Below, in pieces: positions 9,915 through 18,745 of a stretch of 21,530 nt of DNA. A program made the position numbers and the translations under genes. The notes beneath the pieces are model-generated. The model ran no database searches and had not been told where the DNA came from. It saw only the letters and a list, made by a program, of their open reading frames with translations. The DNA is from Mnemiopsis leidyi (lineage: Eukaryota > Ctenophora > Tentaculata > Lobata > Bolinopsidae): the NCBI GenBank assembly GCA_000226015.1, contig JH154312.1, positions 8,483 through 30,012 on the forward strand, in the 5' to 3' direction. The number at the start of each line of letters is the position of its first letter. Positions within the stretch are counted from its first letter, which is position 1.

Positions 9915-11568
9915 TTTGTATCTAAAATTTGCATCTAAAATTTGATTTTTACAGATGGTCAAAATCAAAATTTTCCATGGTCAAAATGGTGAAGCAAAAT
10001 AAGAACCAGACTATAAAATTTGACCATAAAATGTTTATTTTTACCATGATCATATAGGGATAAATTTCTGGGAGTGGGTGTCATGGTCATGCGCTGCAGT
10101 CGCCAGTCAGTTCCTTTCCGGAACCTCGCCCCCTTAAACTTATAAGAGAATATCAAAAATGAACCCGCTTTACGTAGTGTGACAGAAAGAAAATATTTTA
10201 CAATACCCAATGATCTAAAACACACATGAACACAGAGATAAAATTTTTTGACACAATTCTTAATCTTTGCTCGATGTTGCCAGGCTCTGTCTCAGGCATG
10301 ATATTATTATTAATACCATATTTGCAGTTCAAGCAGTTTTTAATGTATCGGTATCATTACTCAAACCTCGGGGTTAGACTTAATGATATTGTTTGATGTA
10401 AACCACTGCGGCAATCCCACGCCGCAGCTTATTCTAATTTTTTTGTTAAAGTTCTACTTCTACATACCAGAACCAGTAAAAACACTACGAGTACGACACC
10501 ACACCCCAATAAATTCTAACATCGCGCTATATAATAAACTTGAGGTGTATTGCTCTTGAGTCTTGAAAACTGCGGTTTATTTCAATTGTTTGCGCTGCAA
10601 AGTAAATCAAAATGCAGTAATGCACAGGTGTGCTCCCTCTCCTTTATGAAAGTTAAAGTAAAGCACCAGGAATTTTATTCAGTCGTTGCAACGATAACAT
10701 TTACATTTCAGTTTTGACATATGGACGGAAGGTAAAATAAAATCGGTCCTTCATTAACATGATTAAATCGACAAATTACCACACAATTTTTATTTTTGTC
10801 GCTAAATAGTATTAAAATTAGTATCAATTTTCCAGAACATCGATTTTTCTTTCGCAACAGCAGGCCACTATATCTTTAAAGCTCTTTATCATCATGCTTC
10901 ATGATGCTTCAACTTGAAGGTTGTAATGCTGCAATGGGGTTTCTATTTTTGTGTTGAAGCTGACAGTTCTCCTCTCAGCGGTCCTCTAATAAACAATTAT
11001 CCTTGCCAGGTGAAATGAACTGTGTCAGAAAAGGGCAGGTTTTGAAGGCCGATAAAAGAATTGATAGGCAAATTGGTTGATGACCGCCAACAAAATCGAA
11101 GCCTTCGAGACATGTCACGTGCCGGCTTGCCCCCATAAGGCTGTTTCGATCTTGTTGCAGCTATAAGAACTTTACTTATTTAGAGTTGCAACACGGGAGC
11201 GCATTTGTTTTGGCACCCTCTGAACACTTTTGTTATAACTATGAGGTTAGACTTTAAATATTTTGAGTTTGACCTTGGTCATTGGTATAGCTGAAATGAA
11301 ACGAAGCTTTTGATATTAACAACGAGATTTGGCAGTTTAAGATAATCTACTTGTACTTGTAGTTGTACTATAATACTATTTTTCACACTTCTTCAACTTT
11401 TACAAGAGACTGGATAACTTTAAGTAAAGCCTTCACTTGTAGTTAATGTTATGAATAGCCAAGGTTCGGGATGAACATAACCTTGAATATTGTGATAATG
11501 ATTATGGCGGTATGAATAATGTGAATGACACTTCACAGAATTATAATTAATATTATAAACAACAAGAC
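9915..11568. other. Non-coding intergenic DNA
   Basis: No supported gene. Near 9955-10055 the motif ATGGTCAAAAT occurs twice directly and its complement occurs nearby (TTTGACCAT), giving a loosely palindromic patch; the 86-residue minus-strand frame across it (9965-10225) inherits this repetition and looks non-coding. A perfect 7-bp GC stem with an 8-base loop lies at 10406-10427. A CACGTG occurs near 11117. Confidence 0.6.
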
Positions 11569-11673
11569 ATTTACCGGGCGCTACGTGTGGCTCTCTCTAA
11601 GTCTAAGGTCCCCCCCCCCCCCCCCCCCCCCGTTCGTTAGTACTCCTCCAGACAACAAGGACTGACTGAGGTA
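11569..11673 (+). mobile_element. Truncated SINE tail with a poly-C tract
   Basis: ATTTACCGGGCGCT followed by CGTG and GCTCTCTC matches, in reverse orientation, the tail of the SINE at 1440-1500. A second matching piece, ACAACAAGGACTGA, follows at about 11653 (ACAACAAAGACTGA in the other copy). Between them lies a run of 22 C (11610-11631) that the other copy lacks. No tRNA-like head precedes it, so the copy is 5'-truncated. Confidence 0.5.
11610..11631 (+). repeat. Homopolymer run of 22 C
   Basis: An uninterrupted C tract within the SINE fragment. The true length is uncertain, because such tracts slip during replication and sequencing. The complementary G run can form a quadruplex. Confidence 0.9.
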
Positions 11674-12414
11674 CCCAGATAACCAGACAACCAAATACAG
11701 TATTTTAATAGGTTTATTCTAAAAACTTAGATATAATAGAGCTATCTATAGAGTTCTACTCATCTTCTTCAGTCGCGGCTAAACCGAGCCAAGATTTAAA
11801 TAACGGCAGATATGAAATTCCGTGAGGTTCTCCATTGTATCGTGTTATGATACGGGACGAAATTCGTGACCAAAACTAAAACTAAACTCTAGTCTCTTCC
11901 ATTGGTTTACAATTAAAATGTCATTAGTCTAATGGACGTTTAAATTGTAAACCAGAACAAGAATTTCGTTCCGATTAGATAGATATACAGCGTCATGAGG
12001 TACGAATGTACAGGGATATGCATTGAAAACCGTACCATGAAGATCAGTATCACAGCGAAATGATAATATTATTATATCAATGATGTAATTGTAACACTTA
12101 CACAATGCTTTAACTTCTGAATTCAGATTTACAACAGCTGTATGTGTAATGTTCATGTATAGAATTTTCCAAGTCTGGTAACCCAGATTTCTTGAACCTT
12201 TTTTCTCGTAAAATAAACCTACTGTGGTATTCACTTTTTAACGAGATAGACGTGAGGAAGGTGTCATTAGCCCCCCACTCCCCAGCACTGCACTAGTAAA
12301 CAATGACCACGCCCTCCAGTGGGCGGGCCAAGTAACACATTTGTTTCTATGTGGCTCGCCGCAGTGTCCAGTTTCATGTTCCATAGTCTTCCCATCAATA
12401 TGAATATTTTAGCA
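11674..12414. other. Non-coding DNA with one weak minus-strand frame
   Basis: A 101-codon minus-strand open frame (11929-12234) lacks an ATG start, and a good internal donor (GTAAGTG on the minus strand, near 12105) would cut it short. No companion exon was found, so it is not called. A GC-rich patch with a short inverted repeat (CCACGCCC and GGGCGGG) lies at about 12306-12328. Confidence 0.5.
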
Positions 12415-12448
12415 GACGTCATGAAACAGAGTACACGTGGTATAAATA
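12415..12448 (+). promoter_or_regulatory. Promoter-like cluster: CRE-like, CACGTG and TATAAATA
   Basis: Within 34 bases there is GACGTCAT (12415-12422), CACGTG (12434-12439) and TATAAATA (12441-12448), in the order expected of a TATA promoter facing right. The next coding start is at 13411, so it could serve the third gene only through a leader of about 900 bases or a non-coding first exon. Alternatively it is a chance cluster. Confidence 0.35.
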
Positions 12449-13410
12449 AAGGGTCTTAAGGGGTCTTGTCGCCTTTCCTAACAAAAGTTTGTCGATAGAT
12501 TTGGGGGAATTAATTTTCATTTCACCATGATCACCATAAAAAATTTTTGCTTCTGATTTATGGTTAAATCATTGATATTATTTCTTCTTCATTGATATTA
12601 TTTCTACCAGTACTTCTTAGAAAGCCTGTTGTTGAGAATTTTATATTATATGGAACCAATTGTTATAGTTCCTGATTTTCTCAGTCATATCTAATAAGTA
12701 ATATCAGTGACGATGTCAACTTAACAGTTAATACAATGGTAGAATTAGATCAGGTCACATTTGCAGTTTCTTTTGACCCTCCTGACCACATATGAGGATG
12801 CTTATTATGACCATGTTTACTCTTCATTGGACCCTATTCCACGTTGAAGTTGGCTTCTACGAGTCCAAAATCTTATCTTTATGTCTAAATACTAATACTG
12901 TAATAGTAATTTTTACCTGAGGCGGCACTTCAACAAGCACAACTACAAGCTTAAATTTGTCCCAATTTTTGCTGTAACTGCCAACCGTGTGCCCGTCCTC
13001 AAATTTGGATTTCTCCAATTCTTTTTATTCTTCTATTTATGAAACCCCTTAGTTAGCAGGATCAGTTAGATAGATCAGGCGTCAGAGAGATTCAAGGAGA
13101 CTGACACAGTCTTGTGTAAAAGTAATTATTTCAACTACTATAACTCTTAATCTAACAGATGTGTAGCTCCTGTAAACGTTAAACTCAATTAATTATTTAG
13201 GTCTTCTTAACATGTTGAAATTGATGTATCTCGCTAGAGACACCTGACCTTGCCTATTCCATTCTCTCATTGATCAAATTCCTAATAAAATCGTTGTTCC
13301 GTCTTTTAATCATTCAAATAAAAAGTCTTTTATACTCATAGCATTTGAATTTCTTATACCAAACTAAGTATTACACACTGTATTATACTATCTCAAAGGA
13401 GTATTTGAGG
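12449..13410. other. Non-coding DNA before the third gene
   Basis: No exon found. A 20-base unit (CATTGATATTATTTCT plus four bases) is repeated twice at about 12570-12606. No clear TATA box occurs in the 100 bases before the ATG at 13411. Confidence 0.55.
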
Positions 13411-16247
13411 ATGCTGGGTGTGTTTGTGTTCCTCGCACAACTTTGTCTAACTCTAACTCATGGATGGGACTCAGACAAAATTGCACCAGGTTAATTATAA
13501 CATAAACAGGAACATTAACAAGAATTTGAATTCTTATTGATTTATTGTCAAATTTATGTTGTTTGTTTATTGTTTATTATGTTTATGTTTATTGTCAATA
13601 GATCTGAATCTGATGTTTTGCTCATTCATAAACTATAATGGCTATGCAATCTAAAATTGGCAACATTTATAGAATCAGAAGGTTATTTCTAAAGTTAATC
13701 ACATACATATGGTAAATCTATCTTGTTAAAACAGAAACTTGGTGGAATACTGTGCTTGAAATGAATTAGTCATAGTGATCAAAATGAGAGCAAAGTTTGC
13801 TTTTTGGCTTGAATTGCTGGGGGTATCCGACTGTTATGAATATGATATCATCATGGGGGAGGGTGGGGAGAAGGGGGTTAAAAATGCCGAAAGTTGATAA
13901 CACCATTTGTGAACGACCCTTCATATTCAAAATTTGGCGTTTTCACGCTTATAGTTATTGTTTAAGTTATAGACTATAAGTTATACAAATACAATGTACC
14001 GATATGTTATAACTTATTCATATTGGTATGAAGTAGAAATAAAATTTTTTTACAGGACCCACGGATTGCGTGAACGAACCGCTGACTTTCTGCGGAGTTA
14101 CGTTTTTCTGCCAGTGCATCTGGGAAATGCCGACTTTTCTGGAGGCAAGGGACGGTTGTGGAGTGTCTAACGCAGGTGATATGTTCGTATATTATCGAGG
14201 TTTCGAAGTGGGTAAAAGTTATACTTTTAGCACACTACACAGTTCACAGTTTGTCTGCATGAATGTCACTGAGAAGTGGGAATCTTTACAATGAATCATC
14301 GTGCGCTGAATTAATAAATCTACAATGTAATATGTAAAAGAAGATATCACTTTAAACTTTAAATTTTTGAAATACTTTTCACTATGATAAATTTAAAATT
14401 AGAATAAAATCTTTGATAACATCGGGTAAAACTCAGGGATAAATGAAGAAGTACATCCAATCTTAATAGACTTAAACGATGACGAAACATTAAACAGACT
14501 GAACATGGAAGAATCACTGTGGGAAGAGATCGTGGAAGATATAGATGAGGAAGAATCCAAAGAGGAAGATGAAGAGGCGCATGAGGAGGATACACCCGGT
14601 GAGTGGACACCAATACGATTCAATTTTGTAGGGCCGGGTAAGCCCGCTTACTGGAAATATTAAGTGTTAATCTTCAGAAACCATATTTTACCCGAAAAAG
14701 GGGTCATTTTGACTTAAAGTTAGCCGAAAATAGATTAAAATCACATTCCAAACCCTAGGATGTATATTTCTTTGAAATTTCAACTTTTGAAAAATTTGCC
14801 ATTGTGCGTCGCACTATTTGCTTCTTATGTTTTTTCCAGAGTGTATACATACATTTGAATTGTATTACCACATAGAAAGTTGGCAGTTTGTGGACGGAAT
14901 ATAGATTTTGGGCTCAAAATAAGCCCGAAAAATTCCATAAATCGCCAAATTTTTAACGTTGACTTACAGTTACAACTTAACTGAATAATATGAATATTTT
15001 AAATGAACTTGATTACCTATAATTTCGAAATATGTTTTATACAAAGTAATAGTATGCACAAATTGGCAAAATCACATTTTCAGGGGCCTCGTATACTGTG
15101 TTAAAATTGACCTAGAGACATAAATTTGCCGAAATTATCTTATATCACTCCTTTTCGATGTGTAATGGACAATGTTGACTTTAAAAGACGGTCACGCTAC
15201 ACCCAAGTTTTTTTATAAATTATAATATTAATGGACATTTCCAACAAGAAATCCCACACAGAGGATCCAGACACGGAGGGATGCGGGGTGCCGAGAAACT
15301 TCACCCGAAACGAAGAAGTTTTCCCCATGCTCTCTTTGAGACCAGCCACGATAGCAGGGATCAATGGGTCTCACTACTTGCCGGGAAACGTGGAGGCTAT
15401 CTTAAAGATTATCCATAAAAGAAGTGAGGCCCTGATTGTGATAATCAACCAATTATTATATGAAGTCCTAATATTACTTAAGAAGATCGATGTTTTTCTA
15501 GGAAACGATTGGCGATTAACGTTTGGACCTGGGACCGTATTAATATAATTATAACTTAAAATTAAATTAAATTATAATATGATGTAGCTTGTGAATGCAT
15601 GTGATACGCATCAATTTGGATAAGACGAAGTTGAAGTTTCCCTTTAGATTGAATTTAATTAAGTGGCATAACCGCAGTTTAGTAAACACGAATTCTATAA
15701 TTAGATGATATCATCCAAAAGTTCAATTTCAGCTGGAGGTCAATGCAAGTTACTACAGAGGTCAATAAAAAAGGGTTGCGAAAGAAAAGAACTGAAGTCC
15801 TTTCAGAACATGAACTTTACCGAGTACGAAGGCCAGTGGGATCACCCATTTGCAATCAGAGTTCGACTTCGAAAGAACATGAGGAGAACAGTGGTGAATG
15901 CGGTTGGTCTTGGATATTTGGACAAATACGGCATGAGTGAAAATCCGTGTAAAGTCACACCGGTAATTAAAATTAAAAACATACATAGGTATTATTATAA
16001 CGATTGGACTCCTCATTTAAGTTTGAGATCATACTATTGATCGAGTGGTCGGGTCTCTGATATTTGATCACTTCATATAAACTGGCCTCCCGTAAAAATG
16101 GACCGGCAGCTTGCCTGACAACGTCAGGCAACACGAACCTTGAAGCAATCATTTATTTCAGAAGAAAAGAGAAGTTCTCTGTACAATCTAAATGGTGACG
16201 AAACAACCAAGGGACAGGGCGGCAAAAGAGAAACAATAATGGACTGA
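13411..16247 (+). CDS. Six-exon secreted protein with an acidic domain (about 282 aa)
   Basis: Assembled from splice sites and open frames: exons 13411-13489, 14056-14211, 14437-14598, 15262-15423, 15733-15936 and 16162-16247. Exon 1 codes for a signal peptide (MLGVFVFLAQLCLTLTHG). Exon 2 is Cys-rich (DCVNEPLTFCG, FFCQCIW, DGCG). Exon 3 is strongly acidic, with runs of Glu. Exon 4 has GCGVPRNF and an NGS glycosylation motif. Exon 5 is basic, with QCKLLQRS and YEGQWDHPFAIRVRL. Exon 6 ends KRETIMD. Every junction is phase 1 and every internal exon is a multiple of three, as in modular extracellular proteins. Acceptors after exon 1 are good (for example TTTTTTTACAG and CAATTTCAG), and donors GTAAAAGT, GTGAGTG and GTGAGG are strong. 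The end is the least certain part: exon 5 could instead read through to a stop at 16038-16040 (288 aa). I do not recognise the family. Confidence 0.62.
13855..13877 (+). other. G-quadruplex motif in intron 1 of the third gene
   Basis: Four G runs of 5, 3, 4 and 5 with loops A, T and AGAA. The loops are very short, so a stable quadruplex is expected in the nascent RNA and the coding DNA strand. It stands out from the AT-rich intron (13490-14055), in which no other coding signal was seen. Confidence 0.7.
14599..15261. other. Intron 3 of the third gene, with a possible alternative exon
   Basis: A 663-base intron. At 14840-14904, after the acceptor TTTTTTCCAG, a phase-1-compatible frame (GAG made with the last G of exon 3, then CIHTFELYYHIESWQFVDGI) runs 20 codons to a TAG at 14902-14904. 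It would make an alternative C-terminus, but it is too short to trust. Confidence 0.4.
16111..16131. other. Perfect 9-bp hairpin with 3-base loop
   Basis: TTGCCTGAC, loop AAC, then GTCAGGCAA. It lies 30 bases before the proposed last exon of the third gene, within its final intron. It could be an RNA hairpin masking or marking the 3' splice site, or a dyad protein-binding site. Nothing else identifies it. Confidence 0.6.
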
Positions 16248-16367
16248 TTAAAATAACACTGCTAGGCTAATTTGTCATATGATAAATTGACCGGCTGGTT
16301 TCTCGATATAACATTTTTGCATTGCTTCTAATACGGTACTTTCATTTTTAATGAGTAATATTCAATT

Positions 16368-16373
16368 AATAAA
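16368..16373 (+). terminator. Poly(A) signal of the third gene (AATAAA)
   Basis: Canonical AATAAA about 120 bases after the stop of the proposed last exon (TGA, 16245-16247), on the right strand and at a plausible distance. Confidence 0.5.
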
Positions 16374-16617
16374 CCCAACTAGAGTCAGAGATAAACACTA
16401 GTTATCACTAGTTTAAGTGCTATATTACTTGTAGGAGTGAAGTTGGAACAACATGATTCAATTTTTGCTAATTGTTTACCTTCAAAATCATTTCCGCTTT
16501 GATTCTACCTAGTGTAATAATCTTTAAAGATTTAAATAATTTTGATGATATCAAAAAGCAAGTGTCCAAGTAAAACACGAATGATATAAAACGAAAGCTG
16601 GTAAAATTTCTTCGCTT

Positions 16618-16848
16618 TTAGAACTGACAATAATCACATTCCATACAATTTTCTCGGTACACCACATTGCCACTAACTTTTATTTCAAGGGCAATGTAAC
16701 TGCTACAACACTCAATGCACTGCAAGCTTTTCCTTCCCTCTTCCAATAACAACAGATTTTTAGCAATAGCGCGCAAGCACGTGCAAATGCGTTCGGTCAC
16801 TGTGCGCATTGTGCGTAAACAGTGAAGGCAATTCTCTGCGTTTGGTAG
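16618..16848 (-). CDS. Cys-rich terminal exon of a minus-strand gene
   Basis: On the minus strand, an acceptor CTTGACAG (AG at 16850-16849) precedes 76 open codons ending in TAA (16620-16618). The peptide has paired Cys: ENCLHC, ICTC, QCIECC and ENCMECDYC, with a hydrophobic stretch AIAKNLLLLEE between. An in-frame ATG at 16809 would give a 63-residue product if no splicing occurs. The CxxC pairs could bind zinc or form disulfides; no family recognised. The only possible poly(A) signal seen is ATTAAA read on the minus strand near 16350, which would overlap the convergent third gene's end. An upstream exon is expected, but none could be joined with confidence; the frame at 17076-17306 is a possibility. 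Confidence 0.4.
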   Translation of the reverse strand, partial: LPNAENCLHCLRTMRTVTERICTCLRAIAKNLLLLEEGRKSLQCIECCSSYIALEIKVSGNVVYRENCMECDYCQF

Positions 16849-17075
16849 CTGTCAAGAACGGTTCAGATATGAATAATGCACCAACTTAAAATTCTTAGCT
16901 CAGGTAAAACAACATATGAAAAATGATTAGTTTCAATTGTTCTGTGTAGGCCCTAATATTTTAGGATCGAAGTAATCTAGCTGACTGTAATCTAACTGCA
17001 ATCTAACTCCACTGTTAGTGTTAGTGCAGTTAAAATTATGTTATTAACTGTAAGGTTAATTTTATAGCTTTAACT

Positions 17076-17306
17076 TTAAGTAGAAAAGCAACCATCTTTT
17101 GCATGGTTATCTGAACAGTCCTTGAAAGTTAAAGGAATTGCAGGATTACACTGAGTTTTAGGGATAACTATAACTTCTAGGTAAATTGAAAATACTAGGC
17201 CCATGATGCATAAAGCGCCACAAGCTAAAAGTGAGTGATGATTTTTCTTTTGACGAGATCGCTTTACAGCATCACAAGCATTAATGATATAATAACCATC
17301 ATTCAC
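17076..17306 (-). CDS. Possible small membrane-protein exon, minus strand
   Basis: A 76-codon minus-strand frame with no ATG at its start. It has a basic stretch (KRSRQKKNHH), then a hydrophobic segment of about 23 residues (LLACGALCIMGLVFSIYLEV), then a Cys-containing tail ending at a TAA. This is the layout of a type II single-pass membrane protein. A TATA-like TATATAAAG lies just upstream on the same strand (about 17337-17329), but the first ATG after it opens only a 12-codon frame. Weak; it could be chance. Confidence 0.22.
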   Translation of the reverse strand: MNDGYYIINACDAVKRSRQKKNHHSLLACGALCIMGLVFSIYLEVIVIPKTQCNPAIPLTFKDCSDNHAKDGCFST

Positions 17307-17691
17307 AGGGTAAATTAGGAAAAGTATCTTTATATATCAACATGAGATTTATACTTTATAAGGTAGTCTAATACTGCTCACAGTTACTAACAAAACTGTT
17401 TCTATATGCTCATTTTGAACTTCAAACCGTTTAATAACTTCCGCTGGGTGAAACAAAAATCACGAAAAAAACAAACACAAAATCATCGCGGTTTAGGAGT
17501 CCTATATTATCACAGCATCAGCATATAAAGAAAAAACAGATAAATTTTTCAATCGAGCAGTAAAATCGGTGAAGTTTGACTAACGCAGTTTTACTGAAAC
17601 TCGACCATAACAAAGTGTGCAGGGCAGGAATAACAGGATCTTTCCACTTCGATCACATAATACGTCCTTCATATGAGGAACATCCAACAAG

Positions 17692-17790
17692 TAGGACGTC
17701 CTAGCTCCCACAATGACGATTACATAATCGCGCAATACACTGTCGCTATAGCGACGTTGCTGGGTAAAAATACACTGTCGCTATGACAAC
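17692..17790. promoter_or_regulatory. Palindrome cluster with two X-box-like sites
   Basis: A 12-base palindrome TAGGACGTCCTA (17692-17703), a 14-base palindrome GTCGCTATAGCGAC (17742-17755) and the related GTCGCTATGACAAC (17777-17790). The last two share a 15-base direct repeat (ATACACTGTCGCTAT) 35 bases apart and fit the dyad layout of RFX-factor X-boxes (GTNRCC, spacer, RGYAAC) only partly. Probably a promoter or enhancer; the target gene is unknown. Confidence 0.4.
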
Positions 17791-18015
17791 AACACATCTC
17801 ACTAACTGCCGGACAACTCAGCCTGACACACGGTTATTGAACCCTCTTTAGGGCACCTGCCGATAAAAATGTAAAATTTACTTTCGGTCGGTACAGCTAT
17901 AAGTTGTCGGCGCTACCTTGCTTTATAGTAGTCCTCCCAGCTACGGAAACCATGCATTTCATTATTGATAAGATATTGTCATTTTCATTGTCTATTGTAT
18001 AAATTTTAACTTATC

Positions 18016-18264
18016 GTGGAGCAGATACTTTTTCGACCACATTTTTTTTATGAATTCACGGAGATAAATTTGAAAACAGATCCAGGACATAGAATAAAAT
18101 ACTTGTCAGACATTAAGTTAGGGACAGAGGAGCCGGGAGGACTGACCCAGCAGGCCCACACGACAAGTTCGCACATTCCTATCATTCATCTCACACGTCG
18201 GCTGCCAAATTTTGGCGTCTCGTTTAAAGATAATCAATATATGATGTCATCGTCCTCTCCTTGA
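18016..18264 (+). CDS. Weak + strand terminal-exon candidate
   Basis: An 82-codon frame without an ATG start, ending in TGA (18262-18264). The peptide from LKTDPGHRIKYLSD onward has ordinary composition, and an acceptor-like GAAAACAG (18071-18078) could start an exon at 18079. An AATAAA (18264-18269) overlaps the stop codon, which is unusual for an animal gene. No family recognised and no partner exon found; it may be non-coding. Confidence 0.18.
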   Translation: MEQILFRPHFFYEFTEINLKTDPGHRIKYLSDIKLGTEEPGGLTQQAHTTSSHIPIIHLTRRLPNFGVSFKDNQYMMSSSSP

Positions 18265-18330
18265 ATAAACAAAGAACATACTCTAAATTAACATGAAGTT
18301 TGCCACCGCACACAGTACAACTAAACAACC

Positions 18331-18458
18331 GAGCGTCTATTGTCCGTCCAATACATTTGAATTGTACGGTTGATATACTTTGATATATATTCAGGGTAAA
18401 AATGGCGACTTATAAAAGGACTACACAAATCTTAGGATGCGGGCGGACAATAGCGCTC
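18331..18458. mobile_element. 128-base element with imperfect terminal inverted repeats
   Basis: The left arm GAGCGTCTATTGTCCGTCC (18331-18349) is nearly the reverse complement of the right arm GGGCGGACAATAGCGCTC (18441-18458). The AT-rich interior has no coding capacity. The size and ends suit a miniature inverted-repeat transposon, but no target-site duplication was recognised; a structured RNA or a paired binding site is also possible. Confidence 0.4.
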
Positions 18459-18639
18459 CGGTCACACACGTGCGTGTGGGCACGCAACCACTTGAAGTTG
18501 AAAATCTCAGCCGAATTGTATTCGCAATATATTATATATTAGGATACACTTTAGGCAAACAAACTTAGTAGGTTAACTATGTTATTAAAACCTCCGAGGT
18601 TAATATACAATAACATCATAGCACCGCCAGACTCCAAGA

Positions 18640-18745
18640 CCACGTGACTTAAAACCAGCCAACCTGGAGTAATGTTACCGTGGTAACGGATTTTGGGAGA
18701 ATGCCAGGAATTCGGCACCACCTTGACTGGCTTCATGTCACGTGG
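18640..18745. promoter_or_regulatory. X-box flanked by two inverted CACGTGAC sites
   Basis: CCACGTGAC (18640-18648) and its exact reverse complement GTCACGTGG (18737-18745) flank GTTACCGTGGTAAC (18674-18687), a near-perfect RFX X-box dyad. CACGTGAC is the core bound by USF and TFEB/MITF-type bHLH-zip factors. The three sites within 106 bases look like a compact regulatory module. The 65-codon minus-strand frame over it (18551-18748) is not believed to be a gene. Confidence 0.5.

Noticed and set aside
9965..10225. 86-codon minus-strand frame
   Set aside because: Built largely from a local ATGGTCAAAAT repeat; no splice or domain support.
11010..11080. Short + strand terminal exon after CCTTGCCAG
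   Set aside because: Only about 22 open codons, and no upstream exon in the required phase.
11929..12234. 101-codon minus-strand frame
   Set aside because: No ATG start, a strong internal donor would truncate it, and no partner exon was found; a frame this long can arise by chance.
14070..14294. Stand-alone 74-codon frame
   Set aside because: Its first part is exon 2 of the third gene; after the strong donor at 14212 the frame is intronic. A retained-intron isoform of 105 residues remains possible.
14359..14623. Two minus-strand Ser/Leu-rich frames
   Set aside because: Antisense shadows of the acidic exon 3 (Glu-rich codons read as Ser/Leu on the other strand).
16981..17060. Short AATCTAACT direct repeats with a TGCAGTTA inverted match
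   Set aside because: Too short and degenerate to call a repeat or binding-site array.
14849..18366. 16-base sequence shared between 14849-14864 and 18351-18366
   Set aside because: AT-rich and isolated; a match of this length can occur by chance in 21 kb.
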